From Apodospora peruviana (taxonomy: Eukaryota > Ascomycota > Sordariomycetes > Sordariales > Lasiosphaeriaceae), in the NCBI GenBank assembly GCA_033439685.1, contig JAUEDM010000006.1:3596001-3660000 (forward strand): a DNA stretch of 64,000 nucleotides, given 5' to 3'. Below, piece by piece: positions 12,024 through 24,831 of the stretch. Position 1 is the stretch's first letter; the number at the start of each line of letters is the position of its first letter. The notes beneath the pieces were generated by a model. The model saw only the letters and a program-made list of their open reading frames with translations, did no database searches and was not told where the DNA came from. Position numbers and translations under genes: made by a program.

Positions 12024-15000
12024 TTTTGCTTAGTGTTGGCTGTCGGAGCAAGGTAGCGTAGTCTAATCGAGGCAGAAAAGATTGCAGAGACATGTAGCAG
12101 TGGAATTGGGTATCAATCAAGGTACGCTGGTGCTGTGCGGTGTTCGGGTGGTTGATCGCGTGAGGCTCGCTGTGGCCGTCTTGGCTACCCGGTCTTGCGG
12201 TGAAGGTACCTCTGCGTCGGTGTGCTGCTCTCCTGTTTGCCAAGTGCATGCGCTCGCTGCGTATGTCACCCCAATGTCGCTCCTGACGACGACAGAAAGG
12301 TCAAATGTGGAGGAGAGCAGTAGAAGGCCAGGGGCATTGGGAGGAAGGCAGCTTTGAGATGTAGTTGCGAAAGAAGGAAAGAAAACGACAGACTGGGTTT
12401 GGTTTTGGTTTCGGGAATGGAAACACTGGATGGCGTTGGAGTTTGAACCGGGCTGTGCAGGCAGAAAAAAAGCACAATAGCACACCAATCAAGCAGGGCC
12501 ACAGGGGTGGAAATGGATGGCATGGCGGGTGCATGACCTTCCGTCACCATCGGGAATCTCAGGGCAGTCCCATGCTTGTCGCGGCCAGACGCGGGCGACC
12601 CCCAGATGCCCACCCCCCATCAGGACCCGAAGCAGCTCCCGGCAGGCGGGCAGGCGGCAGGCGGCAGGCGGCCCTAGGCCTAGGCACTGGCTCTGGAAGC
12701 AACGGGCGGAGAGCCAAGCTCGACCCACCCCGCCGGAAAGGGCCTGACAATCAGAAGCCAAGCCACGCCTGACTGATGACACCAGGCATGGAAGGTGCTG
12801 CATCCAGGTTCCTTCCCCAGTGAACGGGGAGAAGTATCCGATAAGATCAGATGAGCAATTCCAGATGGAAACCAACATGGACATCAGATGGGAGCCCCCG
12901 AGATTCCATCGAACAGACCGCAATCAACGTGGAAGGTACGCAACGGGACGGCAAGATACTCTCACAACACGTGTTTTTGCGACCATCCAACCCGATGCGT
13001 CCTTCTTTATGTGGATTTCCGGGTGATGTGATTCGCTACCCGACTTGTACCACAACCACGCACTCACTCAGCCCATTGGGGGAGTTGAATGCCGAGCCGC
13101 CCGCCCGAGTTTGTATCTCCGCAGATGGCAGTTAAAGGTAAGGTACCTTGCTTTTATCTTGCTCAACCACACGAAGCTTGACGGGTAGATAGGAGATGGC
13201 ATCATCGGCAGAACTAGGAACCATCTCCTGCCGAGTCTGGCTGGTCTGTTTCGGCTCGTCGAGGAACGGTTCAACTACACGACGTCACAGCCAGGCCCAA
13301 ACTGAACGACGAATTCGAACCAACTTTGCTACTTTACCAGTGGCTGAAGACAAAGGTAATGCCAACATGGGCCAAGACTCCCGTCCAGTATGACCAACTG
13401 ATTGCTTGGATTTGCAACTTTGCCTCCCCAATTCTTGTGTCAAGCAACCCCGTGTTGGCAGTGCAGCAAACAACTGGAGAAAAGCTGTATGGCAACGTGA
13501 CTGTTTTTTTCCGTCTTCGACGATCTGTAACTCCCTTGATTGAGTAATGCCAACAGTGGGGTTTGTGTTGTGATTGTCTCAAGAAACTCAGCCCCTCTCC
13601 ACCAAAACCCCTCTCGACGACAGCCTTTTTTAGAGTTCAATGGGGTAATAAGTTGGAGCTAATAGGGGGGACGCTTGTTCAGGGGGCAAGGCGCCAAGTG
13701 GAAAGATCGAAAGAGCTTGATCATCACGCGACCAAGCCCTCAGACCTGTTCCCCCATGGTACTTGTTGACATGGGAGATTGGGCTTTGCAGCTCTGCCCA
13801 AACACCGTAAGTTCAACTGATTGAGAAAGAACTTTCAACTCATCAGCTGAGCAATAATCAATTGACGTGGTGTCGACGTTTTGACTTTGAAATGCAATGG
13901 AACCTTGCGATAAGTCGACGGTTCATGGAATTATAATATTATTCGAGAACCTTTGCGGGTTTTTGCCCCGCACCTCCGCTGGGGAGATCATGAAATCTTC
14001 GGGATATTTGCACCCAAACCCAAGCTAGCGCAGTGCTTCCCGGTCACCAAAACCCTGGTTATGGGGTCTAGCCTGACACTGTTGCCGTGACTTTCCGATT
14101 CGGGAAAAATGTGATATTTTCCTCGGGGTGTTTCTTCACCGCTTGGCATCTTTCGCAGGAAGGGAGTTGGTCACGGAATTGGGTGAGGTCATGGGCCGGG
14201 AACTGCCAAGCCGGGGAAGACCTTCATATGGCCGGAGGAGAATAAGAGCTAGAAAGGAGAACCAAAGCAATCCTGGATCGACAATGTGATAAACTTCAAC
14301 GTACCTTGCTGAAGCTCCATGTGTCGGCTCTAGACCTGAGAGTCGGCCGCCCGGCACCAATGCCGTACATGTTGTCTAACTTTAGGGAAGTATCCTGTGT
14401 CAGTATTCTTGTGTTAGGTATGCCACAGATCATCAGAAACTGAATCGTGAGGGATATCGTTTGTGAAAGGAAAACAACCTTCAAGTTCAACAATTCTGAT
14501 GTTTCCAGGTTGCCAAGAAATGTCTTCAGTCAGCAGGCAGGTTCGCTGAGACGCCAATGGCGGGGTCGGGCCAGAACAGCCTCACAGATGTGTGAAGTTC
14601 TTCCTCTTTGGGGTTGGAGCGTTGGAAAGTGGGGGACAACAAGAAGAGGGAGAAGTTGGGGGTCAGTCTCTCACTGTCGGTCTCAAGCAAAAGGATCACA
14701 ATTGTTTAACGTACCTGTGGTCAAAACTGCACAGAATATAAGAGTTGAAGTGTCGCTGTGATCAATGTAACGTAAAAGCGTTGCGTTGTTGTGCTGAAGT
14801 ACACTGACGAGACGGAAAGGAAAGTTGAAGACAAAGACGTCATTGCATGTGGAGCGGAAACGACTCACGATTGGCTCAATCAAACGGGAAGTGGTGGGGT
14901 CAACGTGGACGATAAGCCCGATAAGAGCAGGTTGGCCTCCCCTTTTTCTTCCCCTTTTCGCGTTGTTTGTTTCTCCTTTTCCCGTTGCAAACATTGACCT

Positions 15001-15329
15001 GTTCTACCATGTACTTGTTCTCGTCCTCATTGTTCTCATCCTCATCATAGGCACCAGGTAACTTCAAATATGCCGCCTGGATATTCCTGCGCAACACGGA
15101 GGAACACGAGTGAGACCACAGATATAGCTGCTTTGCAAACAAGTCCCGTGCTCGAGACAGTGTATCGCAATGTCATATGATATCCATGTTGTATTGGTTT
15201 TCCAATACTTGCTATCACATGCTACAATCCTTCCAAGCTCTAATGTCATATGAACTGACAAAGACGACACCCTTTGGACAGTCATCACCACGTCCCGCCC
15301 TTCCCGGTGAAATCATTCACATACAGGTC
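12024..15329. other. long intergenic region
   Basis: About 3.3 kb upstream of the PFK-2 gene and downstream of the next gene. It contains a short GGCAGGC-type direct repeat run near 12641-12671. No coding region I can support. A long upstream region is common for regulated metabolic genes, but I identify no specific sites. Confidence 0.55.
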
Positions 15330-16059
15330 TCAGCAGACATCATACGTAGGCAGACTGTCTCCCTGGTAGGTGAAACCGGCATCCCACTGTGGCGGATCCT
15401 GGCCGACAATTGTGCCCACTTGGCCGTTCCCCAAGCAAAGCGCGTCGACCGTATCCAACTGGTTTCCGATAAAGTCGGTAGTGGTTTGCAGCGCCGTGCA
15501 CAGCGAGCAAAAGAATCCCTGACAGGTTTTGTATGAGAACACCAAGCATGAGCTCGCAGCAACGACGAGCTCATCATTGGAGTCCATAACTTGGTCGATG
15601 ACAACCTCGCAGTCGGCCGTGGCGGGTTGCGGGTTCTGGTAAACTGGGTTAGTACAAGAGGTTCATCGGAATGCATCACATCGCGAGTCGCGAACATACC
15701 GAGTTTGAGCACTCGAAGAAATCTTGGGCATTGCTCTGTCTGCTGCGGAGGTGGCGAAGGACCTCGTAACTCTCCTGCCGGCGGCGCATGCCGGGGTCGA
15801 TCATGTCGGCGGGCACCTTCTTGAGCACCGACTTGGACCGCTTGCGGCTGGCACGGCCGGTCCCGGTCTTGAAGTCGGCGGGTGCATTGCGAGGCCGGTT
15901 GGGAGCTCGCGCCGTGGCTGCGCCGTCTGCCTTCTTCGGCCGATGGGTCCGCTTTCGCGTCCGCTTGCCGGTGCCCCTGCCTTGGCGCTCCTCGAGCCCG
16001 ACAGACTCCAGGGCGAGGGCGAACCCGATGAAGAGAGTAAGAAGAAAGAGCAGCTTCAT
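15330..16059 (-). CDS. secreted basic protein, unknown function
   Basis: Predicted 221 residues from exons 16059-15700 and 15635-15330, joined in phase 0 across a 64-nt intron with a CTAAC branch site. Residues 1-17 (MKLLFLLTLFIGFALAL) are a clear signal peptide. A strongly basic, Arg/Lys-rich stretch follows at about 27-80 (GKRTRKRTHRPKK, RASRKRSKSVLKK) with dibasic sites that could be Kex2 targets. The C-terminal 105 residues hold about eight cysteines (FFECSN, TADCEV, SSCLV, KTCQGFFCSLC, DALCLG, YDVC end). This suggests a secreted pro-protein with a disulfide-bonded C-terminal domain. No family recognised. Confidence 0.75.
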
Positions 16060-18181
16060 AGTTGCAGAGAATATTCGGTGTAACGGGAGAACTCAAAAGT
16101 TCTGTAGGACAAGAGTTATCCTGGAAACAGGCGTCGATCAAAGTTCCCAGGTGGAAGGAAAGCTTGATCTTATATATTGCTTTCTCAGTCGCTCCCGGTT
16201 CCGAGCTCTGATCCATTGTCCAGCAAACTGGTTAAGGTAGGGGATATAGATTAATAACGGACGAGGCGAGGGGTCCTTGAGGTTGGCCGGATTCCTGTCA
16301 TGGCTCGAGATTGCCGTCGAGGGTAGGACCTTGGACGTTGTAACAAGGACATAGTTGACGTTCATCTCGAACATCCTTACCCCACACATTGGCATTGCAA
16401 CTTTGCTTGCCGTCTTTGCGATCCAACCGTCGCCAATCAACAAGTACTCGTGACGTTCGCGATACAACCTGGGTCGGCTTGAGCCGTGTCTTTGCCCCCG
16501 GACGCCACCTCGTTGCAGGAATTTCCCGAGTAGGCAGCATCTCCAGGTGAGCAAAAACGTCCGAAGTTATCACACCTCCCACAACGGGTCTACTGACCGA
16601 GACAAGTTGCCGTGTCCCGGGCGCTGAGTTTGACTGATGGACATCAGTGTGGTTGATCTCATGCCCAACGACATCATGAGCAGTCCAGGATCTCATTGAG
16701 AAGCACAATCGAAGCTCAAGACTAAAAGAAAGGCGGCAGACCTTGGACGCTGTGATCTTCGGCCGTCGGTGGCGGTTCTCAATCAGCCGACTTCTTTGAT
16801 GAAAGACAAATTGGGCTGCTGAGCAACTTTTCAGCCGCTGATGTCTGACTGTCTGCTGCCGTTGTCTTCTCAAAGCCGTCGTCCATAGCCGGGAGTTGAA
16901 GAGAAGAGGTCGATCACTGTATTCGCGAGCTGTGCCGTCATCCACAGGCAGGTGTTCCCTTTGGACCCTCAGATTGCAACTGCAATTTGACGACATGATG
17001 GCTATTTTTATCGCCAAACAAATTGGATATGAAGCGGCTAAGGAATACGACGATATTGACCATAAAACAGGGAAGTATGAGTGTAAATGCACCCAACGGG
17101 ATGGAGAGGGGTCTGGTGTTTAGCCGTCACGAACCCTCCGACACCGACACCGACACCGGTACCTTTTCTTGAGGGACGATAAAGCCTGGAGTCGAAGATA
17201 GGGCATTAATTCCAGAACATGAAATTAAGTTGACTCGAATATAGAATCGGATGGTTTCCAGGCTTTATGGTTGTTACGCTGTCGATAGTTGCTGCCCAAA
17301 TATCCTGGATGGTTACCACGGAGGATCCTCTCAGGCAGACAACAAGCAACCAGTCCATTTGGCAGGGTTCCCCAGAGCGGCTCAAGAGTGTTTGACGGGC
17401 TGCATTGCGGCGAAGAGGCCAGTACTCTCAGCCCAAATAAGAGATAAATTGTACTGCGCCTTGTGGTATAGCTCTTTGTCAGCAGGACGTGGTGTTCGAG
17501 AGTGGCAATCTGAACGAGAAGGGTGCATCATCCAGCATGCACGGGCAAGCGCAAGCGCACCAGTACACAGACAAGAATCATCGCGCGAGTTATCATGTAA
17601 TATAGAGAGACGCGCATTGGCATATAAGTTGATCCGATAAAGTCCGGAGCCCAGCGAAAGTCTCGCGTGCTCATCGCAATAGTCCGTCTGTTCGACTTCC
17701 TCTTGGTTTAAGGACCGCTCCGTAAAGAAAACATCAGACGAGGGACAAGAAGTAGAGAACTGTATATCTGAGTTTGGGTCATCCTGGAGGGTTTCAGTGA
17801 CCAGCAGAGAGAATTTGAAGACCTCTGCGCCAGTAGATTGGACATGTCTTCATTCGAGATTTGATGGCTCGGGGTACGAATGGAAGGAAGCCTTTAGGAA
17901 AAGACGGCGGGGAGCTTCAAGCTCTTGCAAGGGCACAAGAAATTGAATTGGGGTAATCGTGCACGGACCATTTATGAACCGCGGGAGTCTGCAGGAACGA
18001 ATGGCCCCGCCGCCAGTCAATTGGCAAAACTTTTCACCGCCCCTCCAGCATTTTCCAGCTCAGGCACGGGAATTCCTTATCAGGATCACGATAAGAAAAA
18101 AAAAATCGCCAGCCAAACCTCCAAGCACGGAAAGACTCGACTTTGCTCAGGGATCGATCGACCGATCAATCAACCAACAAA
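16060..18181. other. intergenic, divergent promoters
   Basis: 2.1 kb between the minus-strand secreted-protein gene and plus-strand HAS1. A short GACACC triplet run lies at 17138-17156. Open frames here (for example 17251-17640) lack recognisable domains or supporting splice structure. Confidence 0.55.
16170..16176 (-). promoter_or_regulatory. TATA-like box of the secreted basic protein gene
   Basis: TATATAA on the minus strand, 111-117 bp before the start codon at 16059; the surrounding sequence reads GCAATATATAAGATC. Position fits a fungal core promoter. Confidence 0.45.
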
Positions 18182-20161
18182 ATGGCGTCAACTATCAGCA
18201 AGAAGAGGAAATTACAGGATGGCGCCAAGGCCTCCAAAAGCGACGCCGGCCGCGTCTCCAAGCACAAGGTCAAGAAGGTGAAGAGGGACCCGAGTCCCGA
18301 AGAGGAGAGCGAGGCCGAAGTCGACAACGCGGTGGCCGCTGAGGATGAGAATGGCGTCAAGGAGGATCACGAAGAGTCATCTGTCGAGGATGAGACGCCC
18401 GCTGCACATAATGATAACGACATCAGTCCACAAATCGACGGCGGTGTTGAAGGGGCGGAAGACGTACCAGGCCAGATCGACTCCCTCCTCCCTCCCTCCA
18501 TCTCGACCGATGCGACCGCTTTTACCGACCTCAACCTCTCCGAAAAGACCATGAAGGCGATCGAGGAGATGGGCTTCACAAAAATGACAGAGATCCAGAG
18601 AAGAGGTATTCCGCCGCTTCTCGCTGGCAAGGACGTGCTTGGAGCGGCCAAGACAGGCTCGGGAAAGACGCTAGCTTTCCTCATTCCCGCCATCGAAATG
18701 CTCAGCTCCCTGCGCTTCAAGCCTAGGAACGGTACTGGAGTCATTGTGGTGACTCCGACGCGCGAGCTGGCGCTGCAGATTTTCGGTGTTGCGCGCGAGC
18801 TGATGAAGCATCAATCCCAGACTTGTAAGGACCCTAACTACCTGTAGCTGCTGCAAATCCAGTCCATAGACCATAAACTGACTGTGAAACTATAGATGGT
18901 GTTGTTATCGGAGGCGCAAATCGCAGAGCGGAGGCAGACAAGCTGGGCAAGGGTGTCAACCTTCTCATCGCGACACCTGGCAGATTACTGGACCGTGAGT
19001 TTCCCATTATCCACTGATCATATGCACACATTGACTCTAACTGTGTGGTCAGATCTGCAAAATACCCCATTCGTCTTCAAGAACCTGCGATCCCTGATTA
19101 TCGATGAGGCCGACCGGATATTGGAGATTGGTTTCGAGGACGAGATGCGCCAGATCATCAAGATACTTCCCAAGGAGGACAGACAAACCATGCTCTTCTC
19201 TGCTACACAAACCACCAAAGTCGAGGATCTGGCGAGAATCTCGTTACGCCCCGGCCCTCTCTACATTAACGTCGACGAGGAGAAGCAGTTCAGCACGGTA
19301 GAAGGACTGGACCAAGGATACGTCATTGTCGATGCTGACAAGCGGTTCTTGCTACTCTTTTCCTTTTTGAAGAAGATGCACAAAAAGAAGATCATCGTCT
19401 TCTTCTCGTCCTGCAACTCTGTCAAGTACTACAGCGAGCTGCTGCAGTACATTGACCTGCAGGTCCTCGATCTCCACGGCAAGCAGAAACAGCAGAAGCG
19501 CACCAATACCTTCTTTGAGTTCTGCAACGCGAAGCAGGGGACTCTCATCTGCACCGACGTTGCTGCTCGTGGTCTCGATATTCCTGCTGTCGACTGGATC
19601 GTCCAGTTTGACCCGCCTGATGACCCGCGCGACTACATCCATCGTGTTGGCCGCACAGCAAGAGGCAACAACACCAAGGGCCGTTCCCTTCTCTTCCTCC
19701 AACCTGCCGAGCTCGGTTTCCTGGCTCACCTCAAGGCCGCCAAGGTTCCGGTGGTCGAATACGACTTCCCCAAGAACAAGATTCTCAATGTGCAGTCCCA
19801 GCTGGAGAAGCTCATCGGGCAGAACTACTACCTGAACCAGAGCGCCAAGGACGGATACAAGTCCTATATCCATGCCTACGCCTCGCACAGTCTGCGGAGT
19901 GTGTTTGATGTCCAAAAGCTTGACCTAGCCAAGGTCGCAAAGGTGAGATAGAGCAAGCCCCTATGCTTACAATTGGATTAATGAGCGTCGCTAACCAAAC
20001 CATAACAGAGTTTCGGATTCTCTGCACCACCACGAGTTGACATCACCCTTGCGGCGGGGATGCAGAGAGACAAGAAGCAGCCGACGAGGAGAGCATACGG
20101 TAGCCAGCCACGTCAAGAACAAGGCGGCACCGGTGGATCATATAACCGGAACAGGAATTAA
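18182..20161 (+). CDS. HAS1: ATP-dependent DEAD-box RNA helicase HAS1
   Basis: Nucleolar helicase needed for 40S and 60S ribosome subunit assembly. 594 residues from exons 18182-18824, 18896-18994, 19053-19942 and 20009-20161; introns of 71, 58 and 66 nt join in phase. Seen: an acidic, Lys-rich N-terminal tail (about 1-115), Q motif TEIQRRGIPP, motif I AAKTGSGKT (155-163), PTRELALQ, ATPGRLLDH, DEAD (265-268), SAT, DVAARGLDIPAVDW, HRVGRTARG, then the HAS1-typical tail with LEKLIGQNYYLNQSAKDGYKSYI and FGFSAPPRVD. Start 18182 has an AAAATGG context and gives the usual KKRK-rich N-terminus; an upstream start at 18143 is less likely. Longer than yeast Has1 (505) because of the N-terminal extension, as in other moulds. 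Confidence 0.97.
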
Positions 20162-20757
20162 GAGATGGAGAACCAGGGAGCTCGGCGTGGAATGTACGGG
20201 GCGGTTGATATCCAGGCATCTAATGATTAGCGTCCCCTCTTGCAATTACAGCTCTATTTGTTCGTTTGACACATCATACCGTGGTATGTGAACGCCAAAG
20301 CATGACCAGGGCTTTCAAGTAGTGAGTTAAGTGAAAGTGAAGCCAACGCTTCCTATGTTTACATTAATGATAAAAGATGAGACTTGTAGTGACTTTGAAC
20401 TGCCCCCCTTGTTCAAAGCCGTCAATATCACTTGAAATGAGATAAGAACCTCCAAACAGGATGTTAATAGAAAAGAAAATTGCAAAAGAAAATTGCTGAA
20501 TAGAACGCCAACCCAATACCTGACCCTCCTCTCATACAATGGCCATCCCTTCGTCTAAGAAATCAACGCAACGTGCCAATCGCACCACTCCAAGACCTCA
20601 ATCACGCCGTCTCGGCACCCGGGGGTGTGGCCTTGGAATCCATATTCGGCCAGTATCTGCCCTTACTCCTGACCCAGCCACCCTTTGTTGAGGTTGATAT
20701 GAATGTACTCCATGCCGCCCGCCGGCCTGCGAGTCCGAAACCCTCCTCTCACAACCT
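20162..20757. other. intergenic between convergent genes
   Basis: 3' flanks of HAS1 and of the small secreted protein gene. On the minus strand just past 20758 a read ending GGMEYIHINLNKGWLGQE (stop at 20663) looks protein-like, but I could not join it in phase. Confidence 0.5.
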
Positions 20758-21087
20758 TTATCGGAAAAGGCAAGGGGAAAGCGGCTCGGACTGCGCCTTG
20801 GTCATGTCGAAATCCGTTTGGGGTTCCCCCACCTGTGTCTTGGAGTCTTCCCAACACTTGGCGGCGTTGCGCATCGTCCACATCGGGTCCATGTTGTACC
20901 TCTGGAACAGGCCCATGAGGTCGTTGGCGACGCCCATGTAGTAGTCCCCGTCGCCGGGCGCCTTCTGGGTCCAGTTGGAATGGTCGGGCATTTTCTCATC
21001 AGGCAACTTTGCATGCATGTGCGTTGGGTGCAGGACCGTAGTGACAACGGCAAGGGCCGTGGTCCACGAGCCGAGGACGCTAGGCAT
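20758..21087 (-). CDS. small secreted protein
   Basis: Intronless 109-residue frame. Residues 1-26 (MPSVLGSWTTALAVVTTV then LHPTHMHA) look like a signal peptide. The mature part is polar with Trp, Tyr and Met-rich stretches (DYYMGVANDLMGLF, MDPMWTMRNAAKCWED) and two cysteines. A possible extra 3' exon in another frame (20663 onward) cannot be excluded: a donor-like CAG/GTGGGG sits near 20833. No family recognised; composition and signal peptide are the only support. Confidence 0.45.
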   Translation of the reverse strand: MPSVLGSWTTALAVVTTVLHPTHMHAKLPDEKMPDHSNWTQKAPGDGDYYMGVANDLMGLFQRYNMDPMWTMRNAAKCWEDSKTQVGEPQTDFDMTKAQSEPLSPCLFR

Positions 21088-21772
21088 CTCGACGGCTGCA
21101 GAGTGAAAGATAGTTGGTTGTGTGTAGGGGATGAGTTGGAAATCTTAATTATCCTTGATAAGGGCTCGTGAAATAAGGGTTCCCTTCCACCTGCCCGCGG
21201 AAATTCGACTCCCCTCACACTCTGTTATCGGCCACTGCCTGCCCCGATCTACGCTAGATATTCCCCCTCCTTGAATGTTCACAGATGACTGCGGCGAATT
21301 GGGATGACATCGTGACCTGTGGTCTCGCAAAGCTAATATCTCCACAATAAAGAAAATCGAATAGACTACAGTCAGGATTCTTGACTGTTAGGTTGCCAGG
21401 AACTCGAACCTGTTATTGGGCTGGACCTACTTATCCAGGAGCCTCCTCAGATATCAGCTCGTAAACGATCTGTCTAAATCGGGTCGATATTGCGATGACA
21501 CTTGAACTCTAGCAATAGGTCTGTGGACAGCTTTTAACAGGACGGCGCCCTCTTTCACACGGAAAATGAGAACTTCAAGGTACCCGCATCCTCTCAATTG
21601 ATAATTATAATCCATCACTATGGGGTAGACTGAACCTATGATGGTATGCTGGGCAACTAACTGGCAAGAAGCCAACCTAAAAAGAAGAATGATCTCGTTA
21701 ATCCTTTCATCAGAAATTGAAGACCGACTCTATTCTTTTCCTGCGCAGTGCAGTGGTGTCAAGAAGGTTCAA
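21088..21772. other. intergenic, nothing recognised
   Basis: About 690 bp. A GGTTCGAGTTCC run on the minus strand near 21405 resembles a tRNA B box, but no cloverleaf forms around it. Confidence 0.55.
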
Positions 21773-24486
21773 TTATGGCGCCCCGGACTCCGTTAAGGGG
21801 CCGTGAACAGCCTCATCACTTGCCCAACTAGTTCTAGACCTAGACGGGCTTATGGGTTCGAACGCGTAAGGTGAAATCTTCCCAGTGGACGCCTGTCTCT
21901 GCGCCTGTCTCTGGAGCAACTGGCTCAGCCTGTTGATATCCATGACTGAGATCGGTGAAGGCGTCCTGGGAGCCGGTGATGCGCTTCTGGGCTTGAACTC
22001 AATATCGTCGAATTTGCCGGCAGTCGCAGTCCCCAGTTCCTGGCCGACCTTGCTCGATTTGTCCATGGTTTCCACTCGGCCCACGTCAGTTTCCTGCGGG
22101 ATTTGGGAGGGACCACCTTCTTGATGCTCGATGTCTGAACTGGTGCCTTCAACAGGTCCGTCCTTCACCCGGCTGGACCTTTCTAGGCGAGCCCCCCAGG
22201 AAGCATACTCATCTGTATCAGTGTGATAAATCCCTGGGCCAATGGTGCCTGCCTCCGAAGGAAGCCTGTTACTTCCAAAAAATGAGGCCGGCAAAGGCTT
22301 TCTGGGAGCCGGTTGGCTCGGCCTTCCAGCGGCGAATGATTGTGGGCTCTCCAAGTCTGCGATAGAACCGGGATTTCTAAATTCTTCTCCGGGGATGTCG
22401 GGGTAGTCTAATGCTCCCCCGTGTTTAAACACATTATCGTCGAGTTCGTCGGGCCTTACACTCCCCATCCTCCGGCGGAGCTTGGCCCATGCGCTTTCCT
22501 CTCGTTTGCCCACATCAATGTGCTCGGACGTTGGAGAGCGAGTTCTTTCACCGTCGCGATTTCCGAACTGGTGCACTCTAGTGCCTCTAATGGGCTTTCT
22601 CGGCCACTCGCCAGTGTCGACTCTTCCGGGGATAATATCTGGGAGCTCTCCCTCAGACTGATGAAGGCTGCCCAGATAAGGTTGGGCTTCCCAGTCGATG
22701 GGAGATAGCGGAACAGGGTCAACAGGCGCTCGAACACGTCTCCTGATCCCAAAAGCGTTCCTCATTCTTCCAAACACGGATTCTTCGGTATCCTCTGGTG
22801 CCTTTGCCGCATTCGATATGCGTTCTGTCATCTTTCCTAACGTCTTAACGTTTTCTAATGATAACCTGAATGCCGAGTCAGATCCGGTACTCGATGTATT
22901 CGTGTCACGCCTAATGGTGTGCTGCCAGCTAGTGGCAATGCTATAGTCGCTGTCATGGTAATTTCTTGGGTAAAGATCCTCGCCAGGCAGATTTATGATC
23001 AAGCCTTCGATGTGCATAGGCACCGAAGCCAGCGCCAGGTGCTGCATGTGACGAGCCAGATGGCCGGTGAGTCCCTTACCGCCACTCCAATCTCCCTCGT
23101 CGGGTGTCCAGTCTGTGCACAACGGGCAGGCGGAGAGGTCGACGTCGATGGGATCATGGCACATCTTGACGACGAATGGTAGCTGGGCGTCGGCGATTTC
23201 GTCTGCGTGTTTTGATCTGATGTGCGCCTCGATGTCTGTCTTTTTTTGAAACACCGAGCCTGTGGCACACATGCTGCAGCGCCATTTTCGTCTGTGGGTG
23301 TCGATCTCATGCTCCCACCATTCATGTCGCGTGGCAAACAGCTCCGAGGCGTAGGAGCAGTCCTCGAATGTGCACACGTATGGTTGGAGGTCAAAGAAGA
23401 CATGCTTCCTACTCAGTACTCTCTGGTTAGCATTATCCGAGACGTGAGTATGTAAGTACATATGACAAGGGAGGACCTACTTCCACTCAAGCCGATTGGC
23501 AACATTCTGAATTGTGCGGCAGAGCGGGCACTCGAACGGCTCGCCGTAATCCAGTTTGACACCATCGAGCACCATATCTGACAGTTCCGGAACCGTGGGT
23601 CCAGATTCCTCGTCGGCAAACGAGAAGAACGAAGTCGCAGACGTTTGGGTGGAGCGAGCCGGTGCCGGTGTCTGGTCATCGCGCGGCTGCTCGCCGTCCA
23701 CAAACGTCGTTGCGATCGTGCCAGTGTCGGTGACCACGCCGGGGACATCAGCTGCCACTACTTTTGCCAGACTCTTTCTGTGCTTCTCGCGGTACTTGAT
23801 GTACTCGCGCCGCTTGGATATCGCCTTACCGAGTCGGACAGCCAGCCACGGTTTGGCGTTCACGCAGGGGAGCAGATCGCGGACATGTCTTGTGTCCATG
23901 GGGTCCTCTGGAGGGGGCTGGCCATCGTCGTCCTCGGCGGGTCCAATTCTTCCCCTGGGCCTATGTCGCCGAACGAGCATGGATAACCTGAACAGGGTGT
24001 TGATTGATGATTTGATGCTCTGGGAGAGTTCATGTAGCTCGTCGGTCGGGTCGATAGCCACATCTGTCAAGCCTGAGTCCTCGTGAGACCAATCATCTTG
24101 TCGATTTGGTAGTTGACTATTCGTGATTTTGAGTGCTTGTGATGGATATAGTCCGTCAGCATATCACTAACAGTCCGGGGCTGCATGTATACAAACATAC
24201 CTCTGTCAGCAACCTCGGATAGTCTCCCAAGTGCAGCGTGGATATTTGCCCTTATGTCTGGCGCGTCGCGAAGGCGAAACTCGAGGGACTTTTGAGAACT
24301 CTTTGGCTGCAAGGCACCGATATTTCCCGCCCATACCTGGAACCGGCCGATGGCGTCCTCAATGGCAAGCTGCAAGGAGCAATTTCCCGGATCTTCCCCA
24401 GCTTGATCCCTCAAATGGGTGAGAAATGTAATGGATGAGAGGCATGCTTCGGAAAAAGTAGGCCGCGAACGATCAGAGGATTCCAT
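21773..24486 (-). CDS. AcuF-like C2H2 zinc-finger protein of the fungal allorecognition type
   Basis: Predicted 849 residues from exons 24486-24201, 24096-23481 and 23420-21773; introns of 104 and 60 nt join in phase and restore DRDDWSHEDSG and NRLEWKVLSRKHVF. The N-terminal helical part is the ISEAxx/CLxxF-type domain found before such zinc fingers. Around 280-400 are Cys/His clusters: FECPLC, YVCTFEDC with a HEWWEHEIDTH partner, WRCSMC with HIRSKH, and ACPLC with HLARHMQH. The C-terminal 450 residues are Ser/Pro-rich and disordered. These proteins are annotated as oxidoreductase acuF-like C2H2 proteins in many Pezizomycotina; their function is not known. Divergent from the DUF7580 gene, sharing its promoter. 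Intact. Confidence 0.85.
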
Positions 24487-24831
24487 TTTGCCTTCAGTTA
24501 TTTGATATGTGGATATGGACAGGACAAAGATGCAACTTCTCCGCACAATCTGGACCTCAAAGATGGTTGCACAAGACGTGGATTTGGGCTCAAGTTGGAC
24601 TCATCTTACCGGATTAAAAATTGGCCACGCCCGACCTCGGACTGCTGCCCCAGCCCTCCAGGCTCCTGTGATAATGAGTGGCTATGCTGCGAGAGAGCAT
24701 GCAGCCAGATATCAAACCCCGCACACTTCTTTTTCAGCTCAGCCATCAACTGAATCTCATTTTGGATATTGGGTAGTTCCACGACTTCAACGCTACCAAG
24801 ATACTACCACTTGATCACCCATGAACCTATC
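24487..24831. promoter_or_regulatory. bidirectional promoter region
   Basis: 345 bp between the two divergent start codons (24486 minus, 24832 plus). The short shared upstream region suggests coordinated expression of the C2H2 and DUF7580 genes; this is inferred from layout only. Confidence 0.5.

Noticed and set aside
16298..17092. 264-codon minus-strand frame
   Set aside because: No domain; the text is low-similarity Arg/Ser-rich sequence expected by chance in GC-rich DNA.
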